64,000 nucleotides of DNA from Novibacillus thermophilus (GCF_002005165.1 NZ_CP019699.1:2294001-2358000), one strand, 5' to 3'; shown: positions 51,661 to 61,537, counted from the stretch's first letter. Notes: generated by a model from the sequence alone, not told the origin. Program-made: numbers and translations.

Positions 51661-52104
51661 TTACCGGTAGTCTCGAGTCAGCATCGACAGCGGATGGGAC
51701 GTGTCGTAGACTATCCACTGTCCTTGCGCGTTTAGTAGCAACATGTCGGGCTGATCCCACTGGTTGTCGGGAAGGGTGACGATCATTTGCTTAACGGGGA
51801 AAGGCACGGCGTCGTGATCGAGGATGATGTCTCGTTCAAACTTAAACAGCAGGTACGATTCCGGCAGCTGCCTGTACGAAGAGGCGCGCATCGACGTGAT
51901 AGATTGCAATACTTTTGAAATCTCGTACTCTGTCCACTTGGATGTTCTTAACGGTTCTTCACGCTGATGCTCGACTTTATAAACCTCTACCGGTCCGACA
52001 ACAATTTCGGCCTTCAGCCATTTTTCCGGTTGGAAGCCGAATACGGCGGCTAGGACGGCCACAATGAACAACAGATGAATGCGTAAATCCCACTTGTGTC
52101 GCAC
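51661..52104 (-). CDS. Hypothetical membrane-anchored protein, 147 residues
   Basis: A protein with one N-terminal membrane helix (LRIHLLFIVAVLAAVFGF) and an external soluble domain with VGPVEVYKVEHQREEP and YLLFKFERDIILDHDAVPF. No named family recognised. GTG 52104 is chosen because AAAGGGGG lies 8 bases upstream; the frame is open to GTG 52125, which lacks a site. It is divergent from the nitrilase-family gene. Confidence 0.6.
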   Translation of the reverse strand: MRHKWDLRIHLLFIVAVLAAVFGFQPEKWLKAEIVVGPVEVYKVEHQREEPLRTSKWTEYEISKVLQSITSMRASSYRQLPESYLLFKFERDIILDHDAVPFPVKQMIVTLPDNQWDQPDMLLLNAQGQWIVYDTSHPLSMLTRDYR

Positions 52105-52219
52105 GCTCAAGTCCCCCTTTCTCACCTTGCAAGTTCATGAGCGGTTCTCTTTCAGTCTTCCCTTTTACGCACTAAAATATGCTAACATAGGGTCATACGG
52201 TTGAGCGGGAGTGATGTAA

Positions 52220-53016
52220 ATGAAGCTGTGTCTCATTCAGTTGGATCTCGCCTACGGTGATCCACCAGAGAACATGAATCGCATCGCCGAAAAGGTCGCC
52301 CGTGCAGCGAGAGACAAACCCGATGTCGTCGTTTTGCCAGAAATGTGGAACACGGCCTACAATTTCCGCGAGCTGGATCGCCAAGCTGATCCCGAAGGGC
52401 AGAACACTCGAAAGCTGTTGCGAGAGTTGGCTTTGACATATCATATTCACCTGGTCGGGGGTTCGGTAGCGGAAAAACGCGACCGTGGCATTTACAATTG
52501 TACGTATGTATACAACCGTCAGGGTAAAGAGACGGCTGTTTACCGCAAAGTCCACTTGTTTCGCCTGCTAGAAGAGGATAAGTTCTTGACCCCAGGGGAT
52601 GCACTCACGATGTACGACGTGGAAGAGGCGCGCGTCGGTGCGGCCATCTGCTACGACTTGCGCTTTCCGGAAATGTTCCGCCACTACGCACTTAAAGGGG
52701 CGAACATGGTCATCATTCCGGCACAGTGGCCGAATCCGCGATTGTCCCACTGGCGTCAACTGCTCATCGCACGGGCCATAGAAAATCAATTGTACGTCGT
52801 TGGCTGCAACCGTGTGGGATCAGGGGGAGATCACACGTTTTTCGGGCACTCGATGGTTGTCAGTCCGTGGGGGACGTGTTGATAGAAGGAAAAGAGGAAG
52901 AGTCGATCCTGACAGTCGAAGTCGATTTAGACGAAGTCGAACGTGTGCGGGAGAACATTCCCGTCTTTCAGGATCGACGCGCCGATTTGTACGGGTACCT
53001 GCAATATCGGCTCTAA
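52220..53016 (+). pseudogene. Carbon-nitrogen hydrolase (nitrilase/omega-amidase type), one-base frameshift
   Basis: A nitrilase-superfamily amidase. Catalytic Glu (VVLPEMWN), Lys (YRKVHLF) and Cys144 (AAICYDLRFPE) are in the first 220 codons. That frame ends SPWGTC-stop, but the family continues SPWGDVLIEGKEEESILTVEVDLDEV in the next frame to 53016. Adding one G to the run 52869-52873 restores a normal 265-residue protein. It resembles B. subtilis MtnU, thought to hydrolyse 2-oxoglutaramate-type amides. Its end overlaps the end of the converging protease gene by 3 bases. Confidence 0.85.
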
Positions 53017-54329
53017 CGGTTTGCAAGGGCGTCGAGAGCGGCTGTGGCGTTGACGAGGCCGTGACCTTCTGCGTTCGGTTCATCCCCGAGGGATGTCGCT
53101 GTCTCCGTTAATGCTGTTTTGACGTCGTCCGGTGTGAGGTCGGCGTCTTTTTGTATGAGCTGAGCGGCAATTCCAGCCACAATAGGTGTCGCCATAGACG
53201 TTCCGGAGAGACTCACATAGTCGTCATTGACGACACTTTCGATGTTCGTTTTGTCCAAGTAGCTGCCATTTGCGCGCAGAGACACGACATGCGTGCCGGG
53301 CGCGACGACATCCGGTTTGGGAACTCCTTCCGGAGTAGGTCCTCTGCTGGAAAAACTCGCCACCTCATCGTCATCAGAACGGATCGTGTCATGGTCGTCA
53401 GAGGCGCCGACGGTGATGATCTCGGGGACAACGCCCGGACTGGTGATCGTGCCGCCGTTTGGCCCCGAATTTCCCGCAGCGGCTACGACGACGAGCCCAC
53501 TCGTCCAAGCTTGTCGGACAGCGCGGGCCAGCGGATCGTCCTTCACGCGTCCGGAGGCAGGGGAACCGACTGACAAGGAAAGGATGCGAATGTTGTAAGT
53601 GTCCCGGTTCTCGATACACCAGTCGACGCCGGCGATGAGATCCGACAACTGTCCGGAACCTTGCTTATCCAACACTTTAACCCCGATAATGTCCGCTTCA
53701 TAGGCCGGTCCCCGGTACTTGCCGTCTGAAGCCGTCCCGTTTCCAGCGGCATCCCCGGCGCAGTGGGTGCCGTGTCCGTTGTCGTCGTATGGCTCGGTTT
53801 CATGGCCGATGAAGTCTTTAAACGCGACAATCCGGTTACGGGGCTCTGTCAAGTCAGGGTGGGGGGCGACACCGGTGTCAATGACAGCGATCCCGACGCC
53901 TTGACCTGTGATGGATGCGTTCCACAGCCGGTGGCTGTTGACGGAAGGAGTGGCTTTATCGAGGAGCGCCGTCACCTTTCGGTCCAAATACACTTTGCGG
54001 ACCCCATCCTGTCTCAGCAAGTGGTTCATTTTGCGCAAAGTGAGGCGCGTGGCACAACCGGGGTAATGGGAAAATTGACGTTTCACCTTAATGTTGTGTG
54101 AACGCCATCGAGACACAATCGCTTCGGATTGAGCGCTGAAAGTCGATTCAAATTCGACGATGACAGGCATGCGCATTACGTAGTAGAGCAACTTTGCGAT
54201 GACACGATGTAAGAAACACGGAACATATTGGGTCCAACGCATTTTATCTATCAAGTGTTGTTGAACACTCACATCTACTTGTTGCCGGTTTTCTCGTATC
54301 CAGCGCAGCGGCTCCAAGTTGAGTATCAT
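53013..54329 (-). CDS. aprX: AprX-like intracellular subtilase
   Basis: A 438-residue S8 protease. Catalytic Asp151 (AVIDTGVAPHPD), His186 (NGHGTHCAG) and Ser378 (SGTSMATP). There is no signal peptide; the N-terminal 130 residues include an I9-like inhibitor region (PVIVEFESTFSAQSEAIVSRWRSHNIKVKRQF). Length and layout match B. subtilis AprX (442), a cytoplasmic stationary-phase protease. The gene converges on the nitrilase gene with overlapping stops. Confidence 0.9.
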   Translation of the reverse strand: MILNLEPLRWIRENRQQVDVSVQQHLIDKMRWTQYVPCFLHRVIAKLLYYVMRMPVIVEFESTFSAQSEAIVSRWRSHNIKVKRQFSHYPGCATRLTLRKMNHLLRQDGVRKVYLDRKVTALLDKATPSVNSHRLWNASITGQGVGIAVIDTGVAPHPDLTEPRNRIVAFKDFIGHETEPYDDNGHGTHCAGDAAGNGTASDGKYRGPAYEADIIGVKVLDKQGSGQLSDLIAGVDWCIENRDTYNIRILSLSVGSPASGRVKDDPLARAVRQAWTSGLVVVAAAGNSGPNGGTITSPGVVPEIITVGASDDHDTIRSDDDEVASFSSRGPTPEGVPKPDVVAPGTHVVSLRANGSYLDKTNIESVVNDDYVSLSGTSMATPIVAGIAAQLIQKDADLTPDDVKTALTETATSLGDEPNAEGHGLVNATAALDALANR

Positions 54330-54522
54330 CTTATGACCTCCATCTATCGAAACTACTATATCGTATGAACCACATTTCGATAGAGGAAGGGTGGGTGACT
54401 ACGGGGAGTCAAAAAATCTTCCGTCGCACAGACAGCAAATAGCTTTAAAGAAGAAAAAGGCGTCCGCACTTTAAAAAATGTTGAAAAAAAGAGCGTCATC
54501 GTGTAATATACAAATACAAATA

Positions 54523-54532
54523 CTGTATACAG
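54523..54532. promoter_or_regulatory. CTGTATACAG palindrome upstream of the GntR gene
   Basis: A 10-bp perfect palindrome 33 bases before the GTG start, in an AT-rich stretch (GTAATATACAAATAC...). TGTATACA-type sites are usual for FCD-type GntR regulators, so it is probably the autoregulatory operator. Confidence 0.55.
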
Positions 54533-54564
54533 AATACATAAAGATGTGGTCAAGGAGGGCAAAC

Positions 54565-55209
54565 GTGCTTCCCAAAATAAAGCAAAACCGCACACTGGCG
54601 GATCAAGCCTACACATTGATTAAGAAGAGCATTGTGAACAACGAGTTGAAGCCGGGGGACTGGCTCGCAGAAGAAGAGATAGCCACTCAAATGGGAATCA
54701 GCCGCACACCGATCCGATCGGCTTTGACACAGCTGTCGTACGAGGGTCTCGTCGAGATGAGCCCCGGAAAACGCGCCCGCGTCAGCACGATTTCAGATAA
54801 AGACATTCGCGACTTTCTCGTCATACGCGAAGTGTTGGAAGCGCTGGCAGCAGAACTGGCCACGACCGAAATGACAGAGACAGACTTTGAGGACTTAGAA
54901 GACATCGTCGCCCGACAGAAGAAAAGTATCGAGTCCGAAGATTTTACTCAGTTTGTCGAACTGGACCGACAGTTTCACAGTCGCATTGCGTCGGTGACGA
55001 ACAATAAGAAACTCAGCGAATTTGTGGAAAACTTGAATACGCAGTTACAGCGCTTTCTCATTTTAACGGGCACGCTGCAAAAGGCAGCGCGCGAGGCGGT
55101 GGAAGAGCACGAAAACATTGTGGAAGCGTTGCGTACGAAAAAGGCGGACAAGGCGAAGGATGCGATGGCGCATCACGTTCGGCAGGTGTCTGAACGCATG
55201 ACGACTTGA
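54565..55209 (+). CDS. GntR-family (FCD subgroup) transcriptional regulator
   Basis: A 214-residue regulator. The winged helix-turn-helix spans residues 5-70 (LADQAYTLIKKSIVNNELKPGDWLAEEEIATQMGISRTPIRSALTQL), and the FCD ligand domain spans 85-210 with Asp/His metal ligands (FVELDRQFHSRI, EHENIVEAL). GTG 54565 behind AAGGAGGG. It is the first gene of a one-directional cluster and lies 12 bases before the amidinohydrolase gene, so it most likely controls the cluster in response to its substrate. Confidence 0.9.
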   Translation: MLPKIKQNRTLADQAYTLIKKSIVNNELKPGDWLAEEEIATQMGISRTPIRSALTQLSYEGLVEMSPGKRARVSTISDKDIRDFLVIREVLEALAAELATTEMTETDFEDLEDIVARQKKSIESEDFTQFVELDRQFHSRIASVTNNKKLSEFVENLNTQLQRFLILTGTLQKAAREAVEEHENIVEALRTKKADKAKDAMAHHVRQVSERMTT

Positions 55210-55221
55210 GGAGGGATCACA

Positions 55222-56061
55222 TTGGCGAGAGCCTTCACAGAATACGGACGATTAAAAAAAGTGTTAGTTTGCCGTCCCGAATTTCTCAACATTGAAACAC
55301 CTATCAACGTCATTGCAGAAAAACATCAGCACACCCTGGATGTGGAACAGGCGTGCAAAGAGCATGACGAGTTCGTCGCGGCTTTTCGCGCACACGACGT
55401 CGACGTGTTGTTAGCGGAAACCCACCCTCGCTTTCCGTACGAGGTGAACACCCGGGATTTGGGTGTCGCGACACAAAAGGGGATCGTGTTTGGCCGCTTT
55501 TACAGTCCGATGCGGTGGGGAGAGCACCGCCTCGCTGAGAGGACTTTATCGAATCATCGCATCCCAGTATTCCACAAAATGACGCTTGGCAACTTTGAAG
55601 GCGGCGACTTTATGTACATCGACGACAGTGCGGCTGCCGTCGGAACGGGCATCCGTACCGATTCCCTCGGATTACAGGCCCTTAGTTTGGCCCTTTCCGA
55701 TCTAGATCTCGAGTTGATTTCGGTGGACTTTGACGAGGAGTACTTGCACTTAGACATGATTTGCAATGTCATCGGCGAGAAAGTCGCTATTGTCTGTTTG
55801 GAAGCGTTGCCAGATGCGTTCGTTCAAGTCCTCCGGGACAAAAAGTTTGAACTGATTTCCGTATCCAGGGAAGACGTCTTTCTCCATGCGTGTAATCTGC
55901 TGAATATAGGCGACGACACCGTATTGTCACACCGACAAGCCCAAAAAGTGAACGAACAGCTGAAAAGTTTAGGATTTCACGTCGTGGAACTCCATCTAAA
56001 CGAGATTTTAAAGAGCGGGGGTGGGCCGAGATGCATGAGTTTTCCTGTTGAAAGGCTCTAA
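55222..56061 (+). CDS. DDAH/arginine deiminase-like amidinohydrolase
   Basis: A 279-residue enzyme of the guanidino-group-modifying superfamily (pentein fold). Nucleophile Cys271 in GGGPRCMSFPV, His176 in YLHLDMICNVIG, and the substrate-binding FEGGDFMYID with Glu/Asp are present. It lacks the extra helical domain of bacterial ArcA (about 410 residues) and is closer in length to dimethylarginine dimethylaminohydrolase. Likely reaction: hydrolysis of arginine or an N-substituted arginine to citrulline. TTG 55222 with GAGGAGGG. Confidence 0.88.
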   Translation: MARAFTEYGRLKKVLVCRPEFLNIETPINVIAEKHQHTLDVEQACKEHDEFVAAFRAHDVDVLLAETHPRFPYEVNTRDLGVATQKGIVFGRFYSPMRWGEHRLAERTLSNHRIPVFHKMTLGNFEGGDFMYIDDSAAAVGTGIRTDSLGLQALSLALSDLDLELISVDFDEEYLHLDMICNVIGEKVAIVCLEALPDAFVQVLRDKKFELISVSREDVFLHACNLLNIGDDTVLSHRQAQKVNEQLKSLGFHVVELHLNEILKSGGGPRCMSFPVERL

Positions 56062-56093
56062 AACGCACGCTTGATTAAAGGAGGTCAAGGTTG

Positions 56094-57431
56094 ATGCATT
56101 CAACAGTCAATCGCAAAGACTTTTTGCGCTTTTTGATTCCGTCAGCGTTCGGGGTATTCGTTTTTATGTTTCCGATCCGAGATGACGGAACGTTTAACAT
56201 CCCACTGGGCCTCGTCACGGACTTTTTCTTAACGATATTGGAAAGTACGTTGCCCGTCATCGTCGTTTTGACGATGGTATTGTCTACGGCTCTCACATTC
56301 GTGACAAAACTGTTTAAACCGTCCTTCATCATGTCCAAAGAGAGCTGGCGGGACATGTTTGACGTGTCGCCGCTGTGGCTCACCACCCGGTTGTTAGGCA
56401 CGATATTCGCCATCATGACGCTGTATGAATTCGGTTGGGATGTCATTAAGTCAGATGTGACCGGTCAGACGATGCTCGGTCTCATGTCCAGTTTAATCGT
56501 GTGGTTTTTTGTCGGTTCGTATTTATTGCCGTATCTTACGAATTTCGGTGCAATGGAATTTGTCGGAACGTTACTGCGCAATGTCGTCCGACCCCTCTTT
56601 ACGCTCCCCGGTCGATCGGCTATCGATCTTCTCGCTTCGTGGGTCGGGAACGTCAACGTCGGTGTCGTGGTGACGCGGGAACAGTACATGCGCGGATTTT
56701 ATACCGGCAGGGAAGCGGCAACCATTGCCACGTGTTTTTCCGCAGTCTCATTGCCCTTCTGCCTCGTCATTGCCGGGATGTTGGAACTGGATTACATGTT
56801 TCCTGTATTTTATGGTACGGTATGTTTGGCTGGGGTGATCAGTGCCATTATCGTCCCGCGCATTCCGCCGCTGTCGCGCATCCCGGACACGTACTACACG
56901 GACACACAGTACAGTGAAAAGATTCCTCAAGGTGAGTCCAAGGTGAAATGGGGCGTTCTGAAAGCAGTGGAGCGGGCGAAGGCAGCAGGTACGCTGAGGG
57001 ACCAACTGAAAGAGGGCACGAACATTTTCACCGGTATCGCCCTCGTGCTCATCCCACAGGCGATGGGGATCGGGACGCTCGCCCTCATCATAGCCGAGTT
57101 TACTCCCGTGTTTCAGTATATCTCAGCGCCGATGGTCCCACTTTTAGAACTGTTCCGCATTCCGGAAGCGCAGGCAGCAGCTCCGGCCACGTTAGTCGGC
57201 TTCATCGACATGTTTATCCCAGCTGTACTCGGTTCGGGTATAGAATCGGAGCTGACCCGTTTTGTCGTCGGGACCCTGTCTTTAGTGCAGATTATTTACA
57301 TGACGGAAATGGGGACGCTTCTCCTCATCTCCAAAATACCGCTGAACTTGTGGAGATTGGCCCTCATCTTTATCGAGCGCACCATTATTTCGTTACCGGT
57401 AATCGTCCTCATCGCACATCTTTTGTTCTAA
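56094..57431 (+). CDS. YjiH family transporter-like protein (Gate domain)
   Basis: A 445-residue membrane protein with about ten helices. Features: FLRFLIPSAFGVFVFMFPI, the Gate/nucleoside-recognition stretch FFVGSYLLPYLTNFGAMEFVGTLLRNVVRPLFTLPGRSAIDL and YTGREAATIATCFSAVSLPF. YjiH proteins have no proven substrate. The position between the amidinohydrolase and the RocB-like gene suggests it imports the compound they degrade. ATG 56094 with AGGAGG 9 bases upstream. Confidence 0.82.
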   Translation: MHSTVNRKDFLRFLIPSAFGVFVFMFPIRDDGTFNIPLGLVTDFFLTILESTLPVIVVLTMVLSTALTFVTKLFKPSFIMSKESWRDMFDVSPLWLTTRLLGTIFAIMTLYEFGWDVIKSDVTGQTMLGLMSSLIVWFFVGSYLLPYLTNFGAMEFVGTLLRNVVRPLFTLPGRSAIDLLASWVGNVNVGVVVTREQYMRGFYTGREAATIATCFSAVSLPFCLVIAGMLELDYMFPVFYGTVCLAGVISAIIVPRIPPLSRIPDTYYTDTQYSEKIPQGESKVKWGVLKAVERAKAAGTLRDQLKEGTNIFTGIALVLIPQAMGIGTLALIIAEFTPVFQYISAPMVPLLELFRIPEAQAAAPATLVGFIDMFIPAVLGSGIESELTRFVVGTLSLVQIIYMTEMGTLLLISKIPLNLWRLALIFIERTIISLPVIVLIAHLLF

Positions 57432-57445
57432 CAGGGTTATACGAC

Positions 57446-57493
57446 AAGGCGTTGAACATGTCGTCTTACTTTGCTCATGACCTTCAACGCCTT
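57446..57493 (+). repeat. 11-bp inverted repeat between permease and RocB-like genes
   Basis: AAGGCGTTGAA (57446-57456) and TTCAACGCCTT (57483-57493) enclose 26 bases. The stem is perfect and could slow transcription or protect mRNA; no T-run follows, so it is not a normal terminator. Confidence 0.6.
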
Positions 57494-57531
57494 GCGATAC
57501 GTCTTGGAGAGAATGGGGAAGGAGACTGTGA

Positions 57532-59250
57532 ATGTACGAAGTCATCAAGGAGAGACCCGTTCCCGAACAGGTTGAGATTTTGACGGAAAAGTTGGTCAAA
57601 GTTCTCAGCGTGAACTCAACGTCGGGAGAGGCCGAGATCGCGGATCACGTGTACCGCATACTCGCGACGTTCCCGTATTTTCAGCAGCATCCGGAACAGC
57701 TCTGGTGTCAAGCGCTCCCCGATGATCCGTTGGGGAGAAAAAATGTTTTTGCCGTCATTAAGGGTAAGCCGGGAGCGAAAAAGACGGTCATCCTTCACGG
57801 TCACACCGACACCGTCGGCATTGAGGATTTTGGGGAGCTCAAAGGTCTCGCGGCTGAGCCAGAGAAGCTGCGCGATTACTTTGCTCATTGGGAGTTGGAT
57901 GAACGGGTGCGACAGGATGCCCGTTCAGGAGACTGGATGTTCGGACGCGGAGCCCTCGATATGAAGAGTGGCGTGGCGGTCCACCTCGTCAATGTGTTGC
58001 GCCTTTCTGAACAGGCGGACAAGCTGGACGGCAACGTTGTGTTTATGGCGAACCCCGTGGAGGAAAATGAACATACGGGCGTGATCGCAGCAGTTTCGGA
58101 ACTGGCGCGGTTGCGTGAGGAAAACGGGTGGACGTATGAAGTGGCCATTAACACCGACTATACGACAGAACAGTACCCCGGTGATGATACGCGCTACATT
58201 TATACGGGGACCGTCGGAAAACTGCTCCCCTGTTTTTACGTGCACGGGCGCACGACGCACGTCGGGGACACGTTGCTGGCCGTAGACCCAACCTTGATCG
58301 CTTCCGAAATCAACCGGAGGCTCAACAACCGGTTAGAACTGGCGGAAGACATTGCAGGCGACGTATCGCTGCCGCCGTCGTGCTTAAAACAGACCGATTT
58401 GAAAGATTTTTACAACGTCCAAATTCCGATTGCCAGTTTCATGTACTTCAACTATTTCGTTTACGAGAAAACGCCGGCTGATGTGCTCAACACACTGAAA
58501 CGAGTGGCTGAAGAAGCGTGCAATGATGTCGAACAGGACCTAGAAAAGCAGTACAAACACTTTTGTGCGCGACATAACATGCCGCACCTCTCGCCGTCTT
58601 ACAGAGTGAACGTGTTGACGTTTGAAGAACTTGTCGACAGGGTGAAAGCCCTGGGGACTGACGTAGACGCCGTCGTCCGAGACGTTGTGGCGGACAACCG
58701 CGGGATGGAACTGCGAGAACTCAGTTTGAAGATTGTGCAAAAGGTGTTTGAAAAAGGTGACGTGCACGATCCGGCGGTCGTCATCTTTTTCGCGCCGCCG
58801 TACTGCCCGCACCATTACGTCAAAGGCGAGACGGAGCGCGAGAAGGCGCTACTCACCGTTTTGCAGCGTCAATTGGACGAGGTGTCGCGAGCGACAGGAG
58901 AGACGTTTGAGGTCAAGCGGTTTTTCCCGTTCTTAAGTGACAGCAGTTATCTCTCTTTACACGAGACGGATCGTGAACTTGCCCGTATGACCGACAACTT
59001 TCCCGGTTGGGGCCACATCTACCAGGTGCCGGTTCAACAGATTCGGAAGTTGAACATTCCGGCGATCAACATGGGTGTGTACGGCAAAGACGGCCATCAA
59101 ATGACTGAGCGCGTGTACAAACCGTATTCTTTTCGCGTGCTGCCAGATCTCATTTACAATACGGTGCGACACATGTTGTGTCGTGGAACGAAGGGCGGCG
59201 AATGTGAACAGGTGCAGGTGTCGGAGCTGGAAACAAACGTAGAACGTTAA
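57532..59250 (+). CDS. rocB: M20 family metallopeptidase, RocB-like
   Basis: A 572-residue M20-type metallohydrolase related to RocB of the B. subtilis arginine-utilisation operon, whose exact reaction is unknown. Metal-site motifs are LHGHTDTVG (His91, Asp93), GRGALDMKSG, and NPVEENEHTG. Long inserts distinguish it from ordinary M20 peptidases and match RocB length. ATG 57532 with AAGGAG. In this cluster it could hydrolyse an acyl- or peptide-linked arginine derivative. Confidence 0.85.
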   Translation: MYEVIKERPVPEQVEILTEKLVKVLSVNSTSGEAEIADHVYRILATFPYFQQHPEQLWCQALPDDPLGRKNVFAVIKGKPGAKKTVILHGHTDTVGIEDFGELKGLAAEPEKLRDYFAHWELDERVRQDARSGDWMFGRGALDMKSGVAVHLVNVLRLSEQADKLDGNVVFMANPVEENEHTGVIAAVSELARLREENGWTYEVAINTDYTTEQYPGDDTRYIYTGTVGKLLPCFYVHGRTTHVGDTLLAVDPTLIASEINRRLNNRLELAEDIAGDVSLPPSCLKQTDLKDFYNVQIPIASFMYFNYFVYEKTPADVLNTLKRVAEEACNDVEQDLEKQYKHFCARHNMPHLSPSYRVNVLTFEELVDRVKALGTDVDAVVRDVVADNRGMELRELSLKIVQKVFEKGDVHDPAVVIFFAPPYCPHHYVKGETEREKALLTVLQRQLDEVSRATGETFEVKRFFPFLSDSSYLSLHETDRELARMTDNFPGWGHIYQVPVQQIRKLNIPAINMGVYGKDGHQMTERVYKPYSFRVLPDLIYNTVRHMLCRGTKGGECEQVQVSELETNVER

Positions 59251-59270
59251 AAAATTGTTGAAGGAAAAAG

Positions 59271-60230
59271 GTGAGACCATTGATTTTGTGCACGACGGAC
59301 GCATTGCAACCTTTTTCTGAAGAAATCGGAGAAAAGACGCGCCAACCTGTAGCTGTTCGTCGCATCGAACGATTGCCGGAAGAGAAGCGAGACCGAGTTC
59401 GCATTGTCATCACCTTCGGCAATTACGACGACTCTGTTAGCAGTGAGGAACTGCGTTCACTGCCCCGTTTGGAGTGGATTCAAGTCATCAGTTCCGGCAT
59501 TGAACAACTGCCTCTTGAGTACTTGTCAAAACGCGGCATTTTGGTGACGACGGCCAGGGGGATTCACCGCATCCCGATGAGCGAGTACGTGTTCAGTGCG
59601 CTTTTGTATTTTGCCAAAAAGATTCCGGCTTACGCGCGTTTGAAACGCGACAAAACGTGGGGACGCTTCGAGACGATGGAGGAGCTGTACGGGAAGACGA
59701 TTGGGATTTTGGGGACCGGTCAAATCGGCGGGGAAATTGCGTACAAAGCGAAGACTTTTGGGATGACGACACTCGGCGTCAACCGTTCGGGGAGGTTGGT
59801 CGAGCACTTTGACCGCATTTACCCTCTGTCCGAATGGGAACACATCTTACCACTGTGTGACTACGTGTGCGGCGTCCTCCCGTCTGCGCCGGAGACCAAA
59901 CAGTTGATTAACCGTCGGACGATCGAGCAGATGAAAGACGGAGTCATATTTATCAATGTCGGCCGCGGCGATCTCGTCGTCGAGAAGGATCTCGTCGAAG
60001 CGCTGCAGAGGGGGAAAATCGCCGGTGCCGCCCTCGACGTTTTTGCGCAAGAACCCCTCGACCGCCGTCACCCGCTGTGGGAGCTCGACAACGTGATCAT
60101 CACACCCCACGCGTCAGCCAAAACGCCGATGTACGTGCCGCGGAGTTTGGACATATTTTACCGGAACTACGACCTTTTTCGACAGGGGCGGACTCACGAC
60201 ATGATCAACCTTGTCAAACATCCGCAGTAA
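59271..60230 (+). CDS. D-isomer-specific 2-hydroxyacid dehydrogenase
   Basis: A 319-residue NAD(P)-dependent enzyme. The nucleotide-binding GILGTGQIGGE, NVGRGDLV with the catalytic Arg region, and the TPHAS motif with the catalytic His are seen. It interconverts a 2-oxo acid and a D-2-hydroxy acid. Start GTG 59271 is assumed; TTG 59280 with AGGTGAG is an alternative. It lies 20 bases after the rocB-like gene and 23 before the aminotransferase gene. Confidence 0.88.
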   Translation: MRPLILCTTDALQPFSEEIGEKTRQPVAVRRIERLPEEKRDRVRIVITFGNYDDSVSSEELRSLPRLEWIQVISSGIEQLPLEYLSKRGILVTTARGIHRIPMSEYVFSALLYFAKKIPAYARLKRDKTWGRFETMEELYGKTIGILGTGQIGGEIAYKAKTFGMTTLGVNRSGRLVEHFDRIYPLSEWEHILPLCDYVCGVLPSAPETKQLINRRTIEQMKDGVIFINVGRGDLVVEKDLVEALQRGKIAGAALDVFAQEPLDRRHPLWELDNVIITPHASAKTPMYVPRSLDIFYRNYDLFRQGRTHDMINLVKHPQ

Positions 60231-60253
60231 ACAGCTAGAAGGAGTGGAGAAAC

Positions 60254-61537
60254 ATGACAGCATCTCCCAAAAGTTTGTATGAACGGGCACAAGCCGTACT
60301 GCCTCCCGCGGCAGGGCGGGCCACTGACCTCGGTGTCGTCAGAGGGGAAGGGGCCTACCTCGTGACAGAAGACGGACGGCGCTACTTGGATTTCGCCAGT
60401 GGCGTGGCGGTGACGAACGTCGGCCACAACCATCCCAAAGTCGTGGCAGCCGCGAAAGTGCAAATGGAATCCCTTATTCACGGCGGCCACAATGTCGTCT
60501 ATTACCCGTCGTATGTGGAACTGGCGGAAACATTAAATGAGCTGACAGGCGGCGGGAACAAAGTGTACTTCAGCAACAGCGGAGCTGAAGCGAACGAAGG
60601 GGCCGTGAAACTGGCAAAAAAGGTGACGAAACGCCCGGCGGTCATCGCTTTCAAGCGCGCCTTTCACGGGCGGACGCTGGCTGCCGCCAGTCTGACGGCG
60701 TCCGGCTCACTGTACCGCAAGGATTACGAAGGGTTGCTCCCGAGTGTGTACCATGCAGAGTATCCGTACCCGTTCCGCTCCGGCCTGTCGGAAGACGCAG
60801 AGACCGAACGGTGCATCCGACAGCTGGAGGAGTTGTTCCAGCTGCAAGTCGACCCTGAGACGGTGGCGGCGATGATCGTGGAACCGGTCCAGGGAGAAGG
60901 CGGCTATATCGTGCCTCCGGCATCGTTTATACAAAAAATACGGGAGATTTGTGACAAGTACGGCATCATGCTCATCTTCGACGAAATACAGACGGCTTTC
61001 GGCCGGACGGGCAAGATGTTTGCCTACGAACACTTCGGTGTCAAGCCGGACATTCTCACGCTGGCGAAGGGCATTGCCTCCGGTTTTCCGTTGAGCGCCA
61101 TTGTCGCGCCGCAAGCGATTATGGATCAGTGGCCGGCCGGCACACACGGTGGCACGTACGGCGGCAATCCGGTGGCGTGTGCGGCTTCTCTGGCGACAAT
61201 TGAACTGCTTAAGGACGGCCTCCTTGACCAAGCGGCCCAAATGGGAGAGTACTTCCGTGAACAATTGCGTAAAGTGCAACAGGACTTAAACATTCAGGGG
61301 GAGGTGCGCGGTCTCGGCCTCATGATCGGATTTGAAATCGTAGGTGACGATGGAAGGCCGGCCCCCGCCATCGTCGGTGAACTGCGTGCGAAGTGCATGG
61401 AAGACGGTCTCTTGCTGCTCACGTGCGGTACAGATAAGAACGTGATCCGCTTCATGCCGCCGACGATTGTCACAAAAGAGCACATAGACGAGGCCGTTGC
61501 GATCATCGGGAAACACTTGAGGACGCTCGTTTCGTAA
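60254..61537 (+). CDS. Class III aminotransferase (4-aminobutyrate/ornithine type)
   Basis: A 427-residue PLP-dependent aminotransferase. Key motifs: YLDFASGVAVTNVGHNHP, FSNSGAEANEGAVKLAK, FHGRTLAAASLT, VEPVQGEGGY, DEIQTAFGRTGKMFA, and PLP Lys272 in TLAKGIASGFP. It removes the terminal amino group of substrates such as ornithine or 4-aminobutyrate. ATG 60254 behind AAGGAGTGG. Within this cluster ornithine from citrulline breakdown or a related omega-amine is a plausible substrate (inference). Confidence 0.9.
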   Translation: MTASPKSLYERAQAVLPPAAGRATDLGVVRGEGAYLVTEDGRRYLDFASGVAVTNVGHNHPKVVAAAKVQMESLIHGGHNVVYYPSYVELAETLNELTGGGNKVYFSNSGAEANEGAVKLAKKVTKRPAVIAFKRAFHGRTLAAASLTASGSLYRKDYEGLLPSVYHAEYPYPFRSGLSEDAETERCIRQLEELFQLQVDPETVAAMIVEPVQGEGGYIVPPASFIQKIREICDKYGIMLIFDEIQTAFGRTGKMFAYEHFGVKPDILTLAKGIASGFPLSAIVAPQAIMDQWPAGTHGGTYGGNPVACAASLATIELLKDGLLDQAAQMGEYFREQLRKVQQDLNIQGEVRGLGLMIGFEIVGDDGRPAPAIVGELRAKCMEDGLLLLTCGTDKNVIRFMPPTIVTKEHIDEAVAIIGKHLRTLVS

